Below, in pieces: positions 1 through 5,618 of a stretch of 5,743 nucleotides of DNA (its first letter is position 1; each line of letters starts with the position of its first letter). Origin of the DNA: Campylobacterales bacterium (GTDB lineage Bacteria > Campylobacterota > Campylobacteria > Campylobacterales > JALSKU01); NCBI GenBank assembly GCA_027038235.1, contig JALVXV010000306.1:1-5743 (forward strand), given 5' to 3'. Position numbers and translations under genes: made by a program. A model generated the notes under the pieces. The model ran no database searches. It worked only from the letters and a program-made list of their open reading frames with translations, and was not told the DNA's origin.

Positions 1-511
1 TATGGATATCTTGATACTGCATAATATCCATGATCATCATTATCTCATCGCTAGACATTTGGGCATTGGATATAAGATCATTTATCTTTTCAATAGCCTC
101 TTTATTTGAGTTTAATCTCTCTTTAAATATATCTATATGAGGAAACTTTTGTACAAGTTTTTCAAAGATCTCTACATCTTTTTTTGCAACATCTAAAACC
201 TCATTGGCATTATTTTCAACCTGCATAATAAAGTCACTAATAGCTTCAAGCTTATCAAAAATCTCAGTAGCTTTTACCTCAGAATCTCTTGTAACATCAT
301 CAAGCTGATCTACTACTTTGTGATCTTCTGTAGGAGGTGGAGGGGGCCAAGCACTCTCTCCATCAAGCTTATAATCTTCATCAGCTAAATCTTTTTCTTG
401 TTTAGTTGTATCTTCATTGGACTCTTTTTGAGTATCTTCTGCTACATCCTCCTCTTCTAATTCATCATCAACTCCCTCAGCCATCAATGCATCCAATTCC
501 TCTTGAGTCAT
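1..511 (-). CDS. cheZ: CheZ-like chemotaxis phosphatase, Campylobacterota type (partial, 3' end off window)
   Basis: This gene encodes a cytoplasmic phosphatase that removes phosphate from CheY-P and so ends the motor-switching signal. The visible 170 residues begin with MTQEELDALMAE, which resembles the CheY-binding peptide of FliM (E. coli LSQAEIDALLNG). An acidic, probably disordered linker follows (about residues 12-62), including W55 and five prolines (56-60). A long predicted helix (about 66-170) ends in MDIMQYQDIH. In E. coli CheZ the catalytic pair is D143 and Q147 in DLTGQ; in H. pylori CheZ the matching motif is DIHRQ. D168 is therefore the first catalytic residue, and the Gln would be codon 172, just outside the window. 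The start is ATG with GAGGAG (518-523) seven bases upstream. The gene diverges from the PHP phosphatase gene. Seen: the motifs and open frame. Inferred: the missing half is intact. A FliM/FliN-family protein is excluded because no SpoA-like domain follows. Confidence 0.85.
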   Translation of the reverse strand, partial: MTQEELDALMAEGVDDELEEEDVAEDTQKESNEDTTKQEKDLADEDYKLDGESAWPPPPPTEDHKVVDQLDDVTRDSEVKATEIFDKLEAISDFIMQVENNANEVLDVAKKDVEIFEKLVQKFPHIDIFKERLNSNKEAIEKINDLISNAQMSSDEIMMIMDIMQYQDIH

Positions 512-564
512 TTTTCTCTCCTCATATATCTATAACGATACAGATTAATAAAAATATTCGTTAT

Positions 565-577
565 ATTATATTATAAT
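565..577. promoter_or_regulatory. Overlapping divergent -10 boxes between cheZ and the PHP phosphatase gene
   Basis: The 95-bp gap (512-606) is almost all A/T. A perfect TATAAT lies on the plus strand at 572-577, about 30 bp before the TTG start of the phosphatase gene. On the minus strand TATAAT can be read at 575-570 and again at 570-565, upstream of cheZ with an expected leader of roughly 45-50 nt. No good -35 box is visible for either direction, which is common for sigma-70 promoters in Campylobacterota. No sigma-54 (GG-N10-GC) or clear sigma-28 element was seen for cheZ. AT-rich DNA yields such boxes by chance, so the assignment is tentative. If both are used, the two polymerases would compete for the same bases. 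Confidence 0.45.
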
Positions 578-595
578 TTTGATTAAATTAAAATT

Positions 596-600
596 GAGGA
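596..600 (+). promoter_or_regulatory. Ribosome-binding site that fixes the TTG start of the PHP phosphatase
   Basis: GAGGA lies six bases before the TTG at 607. An in-frame TAA at 601-603 rules out any earlier start. A later start would remove the metal-binding HxH motif at residues 6-8. The TTG is therefore the only start that keeps a functional PHP domain. Confidence 0.75.
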
Positions 601-606
601 TAAATA

Positions 607-1386
607 TTGATAGTTGATCTACATAACCATACAACACTTTGCAATCATGCAAAAGGCAAAAATGAAGAGTATATCAAACAAGCCATCCAAAATGGCACAA
701 AGTATTTTGGTTTTAGCGACCATGCCCCCATGAACTTTGATAAAAAATATCGCATGAGTTTTGCACAGATGAAGAAGTATGAAGAGGATATAAAAAAGCT
801 TAAAGAGGAGTATAAAAAGAGGATAACAATTCTTTTAGGTTACGAGGTTGATTTTTTAGATGGCTATATCGATAAAAGGGTGCTAAATGCAAAAGTTGAT
901 TTCTTGATAGGATCAGTACACTTTTTAAAGGGTTGGGGTTTTGACAATCCAGAATTTATAGGACATTACAAATCAAAAGATATAGATAAAATATGGCAAG
1001 AGTATTTTGAAGCTATTACTCAAATGGCAAAGAGTGGCTATTTTGATGTTGTAGGGCATATAGATCTTATCAAAGTCTTTAACTATCTTCCCAAAAAAGA
1101 GATAAAACATATCGCCCATCAAGCAATAAAAGAGATAAAAAAAGCTAACTTAGTTGTAGAGTTAAATAGTGCTGGACTTAGAAAACCATGCAAGGAAATA
1201 TATCCAGGAACTGCCATCATGGAGCTTTTAAGCGAATATGATATACCCATAACTCTCTCTTCAGATGCCCACCAGCCTAAAGATGTAGGATATGAAAAAG
1301 ATAAATTGATAGCTTATGCTAAAAGTTATGGATATGAAAAATGTGCATATTTTATACAGAGAGATAGAAAAATGGTTAATTTTTAA
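607..1386 (+). CDS. hisK: PHP-family histidinol-phosphatase (HisJ/HisK type)
   Basis: The 259-residue protein belongs to the PHP (polymerase and histidinol phosphatase) metal-dependent phosphoesterase superfamily. Family members hydrolyse L-histidinol phosphate to histidinol in histidine biosynthesis, in the cytoplasm. The expected metal-ligand motifs appear in order: LHNHTTLCNH (H6, H8, H14), FSDHAP (D38, H39), GYEVDF (E80), GSVHFL (H105), GHIDLI (H151, D153), ELNSAGLRK (E185) and LSSDAHQP (D220, H222). The order, the spacing and the total length fit the HisJ/HisK group rather than the PHP domains of DNA polymerases. The start is TTG with a good upstream GAGGA. No other his gene is in the window, so the gene is either part of a scattered pathway or a paralogue acting on another phosphate ester. 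glnA follows after 71 bp with its own promoter. The fold and metal site are well supported; the exact substrate rests on family membership. Confidence 0.85.
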   Translation: MIVDLHNHTTLCNHAKGKNEEYIKQAIQNGTKYFGFSDHAPMNFDKKYRMSFAQMKKYEEDIKKLKEEYKKRITILLGYEVDFLDGYIDKRVLNAKVDFLIGSVHFLKGWGFDNPEFIGHYKSKDIDKIWQEYFEAITQMAKSGYFDVVGHIDLIKVFNYLPKKEIKHIAHQAIKEIKKANLVVELNSAGLRKPCKEIYPGTAIMELLSEYDIPITLSSDAHQPKDVGYEKDKLIAYAKSYGYEKCAYFIQRDRKMVNF

Positions 1387-1418
1387 TCACCTTTTTTATA
1401 AGATCTGTATATTAAATA

Positions 1419-1427
1419 TGTTACAAT
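1419..1427 (+). promoter_or_regulatory. Probable extended -10 promoter of glnA
   Basis: TGTTACAAT (TG, one base, then TACAAT at 1422-1427) lies about 30 bp before the glnA start codon, predicting a leader of roughly 23-25 nt. The bases around the -35 position show no TTGACA-like box, as is usual in Campylobacterota. No NtrC/sigma-54 type element (GG-N10-GC) is visible in the 71-bp gap. This suggests simple housekeeping expression rather than enteric-style nitrogen control. A weaker possibility is read-through from the phosphatase gene. Confidence 0.5.
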
Positions 1428-1457
1428 ATCAATAAATAAATATTTCAAGGAGAATAT

Positions 1458-2888
1458 ATGGGCAAATTTGTAAACTCTATTGTTGAATTCTATGAATTTT
1501 GTGAAGAAAATGAGGTAAAGTATGTTGATTTTAGATTTACTGATATAAAGGGTGCTTGGCACCATATCACTTACAATCTAAGTGCAGTAAATGAAGAGAT
1601 GTTAGCTGCAGGTATTCCATTTGATGGTAGCTCTATAGAGGCATGGCAGCCTATCAACAAGTCCGATATGATTTTAAAACCGGATGTGCCTACTGCATTT
1701 TTAGATCCCTTTACAGCAGATCCTACAATTATCGTTTTTTGCGATGTTTTTGATATATACAAGGGTGACTTGTATGAAAAATGTCCAAGAAGTATAGCAA
1801 AAAAAGCTCTTAAATATTTAAGAGAGTCTGGTATTGGTGATGAGGCATACTTTGGACCTGAAAATGAATTTTTCATCTTTGATAATGTCAAAATAAAAGA
1901 TGATATAAATGCAGCCTCTTATGAAGTTGATTCAGCTGAGGGCGAGTGGAATGACAATACCTCTTTTATAGATGATTTAAATACAGGTCATAGACCTAGA
2001 ACAAAGGGTGGATATTTTCCTGTTCAACCTATAGATTCTATGGTAGATTTAAGAGCTGAAATGATGCAAGTATTAGAAGAGGTTGGTCTTGAGGTTACTT
2101 TGGGTCACCATGAAGTTGCCCAAGCCCAAGCAGAGATGGGAGTAAAATTTGGCGATATTATAGAAGCAGCTGATAATGTTCAAAAGTATAAATATGTTGT
2201 AAAAATGGTAGCACACCTAAATGGTAAAACTGCAACATTTATGCCAAAACCTCTCTTTGGAGATAATGGAAATGGTATGCACACTCACCAATCTATCTGG
2301 AAAGATGGTAAAAACCTTTTTTATAAAGAGGGAGAGTATGCAAATATAAGTGAAACAGCAAGACACTATATAGGTGGTATTTTTAAACATGCTCATGCAG
2401 TTGCAGCCTTTACAAATGCATCAACAAACTCTTACAAGAGATTGATACCTGGATTTGAGGCTCCTAGTATTTTAACTTACTCAAGTCAAAATAGATCTGC
2501 AAGTTGTAGAATCCCTTATGGTTCAGGTGAAGGCTCTACTAGGATAGAGATGAGATTTCCAGATAGCACAGCTTGTCCATATCTTGCTTTTACTGCTATG
2601 CTTTTAGCTGGGCTTGATGGCATCAAAAATAAATATGAACCAGTTGGTCCAATGGATGAAGATCTATTTGAATTATCTTTGGCTGAAATAAGAGAAAAGG
2701 GTATTCCACAAATGCCTCACACTCTTAGAGAAGCACTTGAGGGTCTTATAAGAGATAATGACTTTTTAAAACCTGTTATGAGTGATCTTTTTATAGATAC
2801 CTATCAGCACTACAAGTTTGAGACACAAGTATGGCCTGATGAGGCTAGACCTACAGCATTTGAGTTTAAAACCACATACTCTTGCTAG
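1458..2888 (+). CDS. glnA: Glutamine synthetase, type I (GlnA)
   Basis: The enzyme joins ammonia to glutamate with ATP to give glutamine, the main entry of ammonium into metabolism. Family members form cytoplasmic dodecamers. At 476 residues it matches the bacterial type I length (E. coli about 469). Conserved sites are all present: the Asp50-type loop FDGSSI (D56, S58, S59), metal ligands in GPENEFF (E135, E137) and HHEVAQAQAE (E219, E226), NGNGMHTHQ (H275), RLIPGFEAP (R328, E334), SQNRSASCRIP (R346, R351) and RIEMRFPD (R362, E364, R366). The segment that carries the adenylylated tyrosine in E. coli (NLYDLP, Tyr397) reads DLFELS here, with Phe404, so GlnE-type adenylylation at this site is not possible. 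The same lack is published for H. pylori GS, which also ends in TTYSC. The ATG start has a strong AAGGAG (1447-1452). No glnB, glnE or ntrBC gene is nearby in the window. Confidence 0.97.
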   Translation: MGKFVNSIVEFYEFCEENEVKYVDFRFTDIKGAWHHITYNLSAVNEEMLAAGIPFDGSSIEAWQPINKSDMILKPDVPTAFLDPFTADPTIIVFCDVFDIYKGDLYEKCPRSIAKKALKYLRESGIGDEAYFGPENEFFIFDNVKIKDDINAASYEVDSAEGEWNDNTSFIDDLNTGHRPRTKGGYFPVQPIDSMVDLRAEMMQVLEEVGLEVTLGHHEVAQAQAEMGVKFGDIIEAADNVQKYKYVVKMVAHLNGKTATFMPKPLFGDNGNGMHTHQSIWKDGKNLFYKEGEYANISETARHYIGGIFKHAHAVAAFTNASTNSYKRLIPGFEAPSILTYSSQNRSASCRIPYGSGEGSTRIEMRFPDSTACPYLAFTAMLLAGLDGIKNKYEPVGPMDEDLFELSLAEIREKGIPQMPHTLREALEGLIRDNDFLKPVMSDLFIDTYQHYKFETQVWPDEARPTAFEFKTTYSC

Positions 2889-2893
2889 AAAAA

Positions 2894-2916
2894 GCTAAGA
2901 GCCTAGAGCTAAGAGC
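2894..2916 (+). repeat. 14-bp-period repeat, intergenic copy
   Basis: GCTAAGAGC occurs at 2894-2902 and again at 2908-2916, exactly 14 bp apart, just after the glnA stop. The full unit, read from 2898, is AGAGCCTAGAGCTA. It matches at 12 of 14 positions each of the two tandem units on the minus strand at 5566-5593. The repeat overlaps the left arm and part of the loop side of the hairpin at 2899-2937. Confidence 0.65.
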
Positions 2917-2937
2917 AGATGCTTTTACTTTAGGCTC
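2899..2937 (-). terminator. Long hairpin with minus-strand T-run, terminator of the ATPase-PBP operon
   Basis: The outer arms 2899-2908 and 2928-2937 pair over 10 bp with one G-T pair. After a single bulged C (2909), an inner stem pairs 2910-2916 with 2921-2927 around the 4-base loop AGAT, again with one G-T pair. On the minus strand the hairpin begins two bases after the PBP stop codon and is followed by TTAGCTTTTTC, which fits a rho-independent terminator whose T-run is displaced by a few bases. On the plus strand the following bases are ATTAAAAAATC, without a T-run, so termination of glnA here would be inefficient. Confidence 0.6.
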
Positions 2938-2938
2938 A

Positions 2939-4861
2939 TTAAAAAATCAATTTATCTCCCTCTTGCTGTATAGTTGTTGGTTTTGGTGGTTTTGAAATAT
3001 CTGTAAAGTAGTAAGTTTTTTTACCTCTTCTAAACTTTTTTACACCTTTTGGAATATCAAATTTTCTCTTAGTCTCTGGATGTAATTTTAAATATCTACT
3101 CATAAAATACTTAAATACTGGAGCTGCCGCTCTACCACCTGCTTCTCCCTTTTTCATAGGTGTATTATCATCATTACCATACCAAGTAATCACCTCTATA
3201 TCGGGTGAAAATCCACAAAACCATGCATCTATAAAATTATTTGTAGTTCCTGTTTTTCCAGCAGTTTCTAAACCCTTTATACGAGCTCTTCTACCAGTTC
3301 CTCTTAAAACTACATTTTTTAAAATATCGACTACTAAAAAGGCCTGTTTAGGTTCATTGATAACTTTCAAATCGGGCTTAAATAGCTCTTCATCTCCATA
3401 CTTATTGACTATTTTTTTAATAAGTAGAGGTTTTACCATTGTTCCATAGTTGGAAAATAGAGTATATTTTGCTGCAAATTCATAAGGAGATATACCAAAG
3501 CTTCCTAAAGAGATAGAAAGATCATAAGGCACACCTTTAAAACCAAGTGATTTTAAATTTTTATGGACATTGCCTAAGCCAATTAAATTTACAAGGTTTA
3601 TAGTAGCTAAGTTTCTTGAGTGAACTAGTGCATCTTCAAGTGTAATTAGACCCTCAAAGTTGTTTTCATAATTTCTTGGTGTCCAATCTTTATCTCTCTT
3701 TTCATCTTTATAAACTCTTGAAATATCAGGTATCAATGTTGCCTCATTATATCCTAAGTTTAGTGCAAGTTGATATATAAATGGTTTTATGCTTGAGCCG
3801 GGCTGTCTTTTGCTCTGTATGGCACGATTGTATTTGCTTTTTTGATAATCTACCCCTCCAACAAGTGCATAAACCTCACCAGTATGATTATCCATTGCAA
3901 CTATTGCACCATTTAGAGTGCTATTTGTCTCATTTCCATCTCTTTTTAATATTTGATTATATCCAAATCTTAAAGCCTCTTTAGCTAAGTTTTGTAACTG
4001 CAAATCAATACTAAGATATATTTTATAGCCACCGGTTCTTATATCCTTATACCTTTTTGAAACCCTCTTTATAACTTCATCAACGACATAGGGGGCTTTA
4101 TTTTGAGTAAGTGTATCATCATATACAATAGGTTTAGAACTAAGTGCCTTTTCATACTCTCTTTTATCTATCCATCCAAGTGTATAAAGTCTATTTATTA
4201 CCATATTTGCTCTTGCAGTTGAGAGATCATAGTGTTTTGCTGGATTATATGAACTTGGGGCTTTTGGCAACCCTACTAACATAGCTATCTCTTTGAGATT
4301 AAGTTCAGATAAATTTTTATGAAAATATCCCTCACTAGCTGTTTTTATTCCATAGTAGCCATGACCAAAATAGACTTGATTGAGGTACCTTTCTATGATT
4401 TGCTCCTTGCTTAGTTTAGAATCTACTTTGATAGCTAACATCGCCTCTTTTATCTTTCTTATTATTGTCTTATTTCTAGTAAGTAGTGTATCTTTGACAA
4501 GTTGCTGAGTTAAAGTACTAGCACCTTCGACAAATTTCATCGCCTTTATATCTTTTATAGCCGCTCTAAATATTGCCTCAGGGTTAATTCCACTATGTTC
4601 AAAAAATAGAGTATCCTCTATGGCAACTAGTGATTCTATTACTCTTGGGGGAATATCTTTGTAGTTGACATATACTCTATTTTGTTTACCAAATATGTTA
4701 GCTATGAGCTTATCATTTCTATCAAAAATTTGTGTAGTTAGTTTTGGAGAGTAGTTAATAATCCTATCTGCATCAAATCTAATATCAGAATAAATCTTTA
4801 ATAAAAAAGCACCGACCCCAATAACTGCAACAATAAACAGTGATACAATATATTTTAACAT
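2939..4861 (-). CDS. mrcA: Class A penicillin-binding protein (PBP1A-type glycosyltransferase/transpeptidase)
   Basis: This bifunctional enzyme polymerises lipid II into glycan strands and cross-links the stem peptides at the outer face of the inner membrane. A single N-terminal membrane anchor lies at about residues 4-24, with the rest in the periplasm. The GT51 domain (about 45-225) shows EDTLFFEHSG (catalytic E82), GASTLTQQ (113-120), RKIKE (135-139, second key Glu E139), the block around NQVYFGHGYYGI and LVGLPKAPSSYNP. The transpeptidase domain (about 315-585) has the SxxK box SSIK with nucleophile S356, SRN (415-417) and KTGT (536-539). At 640 residues it is shorter than E. coli PBP1A (about 850), with little room for that protein's extra inserted domain; compact forms are usual in Campylobacterota. 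The basic tail (about 598-640) is poorly conserved in type. The ATG overlaps the ATPase stop by 7 bp, with AGAGG upstream, so translation is probably coupled. Confidence 0.95.
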   Translation of the reverse strand: MLKYIVSLFIVAVIGVGAFLLKIYSDIRFDADRIINYSPKLTTQIFDRNDKLIANIFGKQNRVYVNYKDIPPRVIESLVAIEDTLFFEHSGINPEAIFRAAIKDIKAMKFVEGASTLTQQLVKDTLLTRNKTIIRKIKEAMLAIKVDSKLSKEQIIERYLNQVYFGHGYYGIKTASEGYFHKNLSELNLKEIAMLVGLPKAPSSYNPAKHYDLSTARANMVINRLYTLGWIDKREYEKALSSKPIVYDDTLTQNKAPYVVDEVIKRVSKRYKDIRTGGYKIYLSIDLQLQNLAKEALRFGYNQILKRDGNETNSTLNGAIVAMDNHTGEVYALVGGVDYQKSKYNRAIQSKRQPGSSIKPFIYQLALNLGYNEATLIPDISRVYKDEKRDKDWTPRNYENNFEGLITLEDALVHSRNLATINLVNLIGLGNVHKNLKSLGFKGVPYDLSISLGSFGISPYEFAAKYTLFSNYGTMVKPLLIKKIVNKYGDEELFKPDLKVINEPKQAFLVVDILKNVVLRGTGRRARIKGLETAGKTGTTNNFIDAWFCGFSPDIEVITWYGNDDNTPMKKGEAGGRAAAPVFKYFMSRYLKLHPETKRKFDIPKGVKKFRRGKKTYYFTDISKPPKPTTIQQEGDKLIF

Positions 4862-5616
4862 CTAAAACCTCTATTTTTAAAATTTGCCTCTATAAGTCTC
4901 TTTGTGTACTCTTGTTTTGGATTTGAGAGTATATCGTCAACTCTACCTCTTTCTACAATCTCTCCTCTATTTATAACTGCCATATCTTCACATAGCAATG
5001 ATGAAGAACCGATATCATGAGTAACAAAAAGTATCTTAAAACCCATACTCTCTTGGAGTGATTTAATAAGCTTTAAAATCTGCTCTTTAAGATCACTATC
5101 AAGTGCAGTAGTTGGTTCATCAAGTAGTAGTATTTTGGGTCTATGTGAAAGTGCAATTGCGATGATAACCCTTTGGAGTTGTCCTCCGCTTAACTCACTA
5201 GGAAATCTCTCTTTTGCCCAAGATTGCAACCCTACTAATTGTAAAAGTTCATCTATCTCTTTGTCGCTTGAAAAAAAATTATCTTTTATCTTTGTCATAG
5301 GAGAGAGGGATGTAAAGGGGTTTTGTGGCACTAAAACTACACTCTTTCCTCTTTGCAATTTATACTCCCACTCATAATGAAACTCTGAGGTTAAATTTGA
5401 GGGTAACATTCCAAGAAGTGCCTTTAGTGTTAAGCTTTTGCCACTACCACTTTGACCTACAAGCACAAAGGAGTTTTTTATGGTAAAAGATATATCTACA
5501 AGAGCCTTTTTATCATCAAATATCTTTAACTCTTTAACTTGGAGATAGGTTGAAAAATCAATCCCAAGCTCTTGGCTCTTAGATCTTGGCTCTAAGCCCT
5601 CTTTACCCATTTGCAC
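4855..5616 (-). CDS. ABC transporter ATP-binding protein, dipeptide/oligopeptide/nickel (Dpp/Opp/Nik) type
   Basis: This is a single nucleotide-binding domain that would drive a membrane importer by ATP hydrolysis. Motifs in order: Walker A GQSGSGKS (54-61), Q-loop VPQNP (Q98), signature LSGGQLQR (142-149), Walker B ILLLDEP (D166, E167), D-loop ALDSD and H-loop VTHD (H200). The stretch NPFTSLSPMTKI after the Q-loop and the end NPKQEYTKRLIEA are typical of the Dpp/Opp/Nik group (compare MTSLNP and HPYTxxL). At 253 residues it is shorter than DppD or OppD (about 330) and lacks most of their C-terminal extension. No permease, binding protein or second ATPase is in the window. The ABC fold begins near residue 25; residues 8-19 come from a 14-bp repeat. 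The chosen start is GTG at 5616, five bases after AAAGGAG; ATG at 5610 (residue 3) is possible. The start lies two bases past the upstream stop and the end overlaps the PBP start, indicating one operon. The substrate is unknown. Confidence 0.9.
   Translation of the reverse strand: MQMGKEGLEPRSKSQELGIDFSTYLQVKELKIFDDKKALVDISFTIKNSFVLVGQSGSGKSLTLKALLGMLPSNLTSEFHYEWEYKLQRGKSVVLVPQNPFTSLSPMTKIKDNFFSSDKEIDELLQLVGLQSWAKERFPSELSGGQLQRVIIAIALSHRPKILLLDEPTTALDSDLKEQILKLIKSLQESMGFKILFVTHDIGSSSLLCEDMAVINRGEIVERGRVDDILSNPKQEYTKRLIEANFKNRGFRC
5566..5593 (-). repeat. 14-bp-period repeat, copy within the 5' end of the ABC ATPase gene
   Basis: Two tandem 14-bp units read on the minus strand as AGAGCCAAGATCTA (5593-5580) and AGAGCCAAGAGCTT (5579-5566). 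They share the first 11 bases except one (10 identical), and each matches the intergenic unit AGAGCCTAGAGCTA (2898-2911) at 12 of 14 positions. In the ATPase frame they encode residues in the run EPRSKSQEL, ahead of the conserved ABC fold. Because 14 is not a multiple of three, the two units are read in different frames. Confidence 0.65.
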
Positions 5617-5618
5617 CT

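Noticed and set aside
512..606. Sigma-28 or sigma-54 flagellar promoter for cheZ
   Set aside because: No convincing GG-N10-GC or spaced TAAA/CGAT elements were found on the minus strand; only general AT-rich -10 boxes.
1373..1397. Possible terminator of the phosphatase gene (GGTTAA ... TTAATCACC, then six Ts)
   Set aside because: The stem is only six A/T-heavy pairs with a three-base bulge, and part of it lies in the coding end. The T-run is suggestive but the stem is too weak to call.
1383..1565. Minus-strand open frame of 60 codons over the glnA 5' end
   Set aside because: It lies opposite the glnA promoter and first codons, has no family signature, and its composition is what AT-rich antisense DNA gives.
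1571..1891. Minus-strand open frame of 106 codons inside glnA
   Set aside because: It is fully antisense to conserved glnA codons, including the FDGSSI and GPENEFF regions; no recognisable domain.
3781..3984. Plus-strand open frame of 67 codons opposite the PBP transpeptidase domain
   Set aside because: It is the antisense shadow of the conserved SxxK region and has a Cys/His-rich translation with no family likeness.
5135..5377. Plus-strand open frame of 80 codons opposite the ABC ATPase
   Set aside because: It is antisense to the signature and Q-loop coding region; nothing supports its translation.
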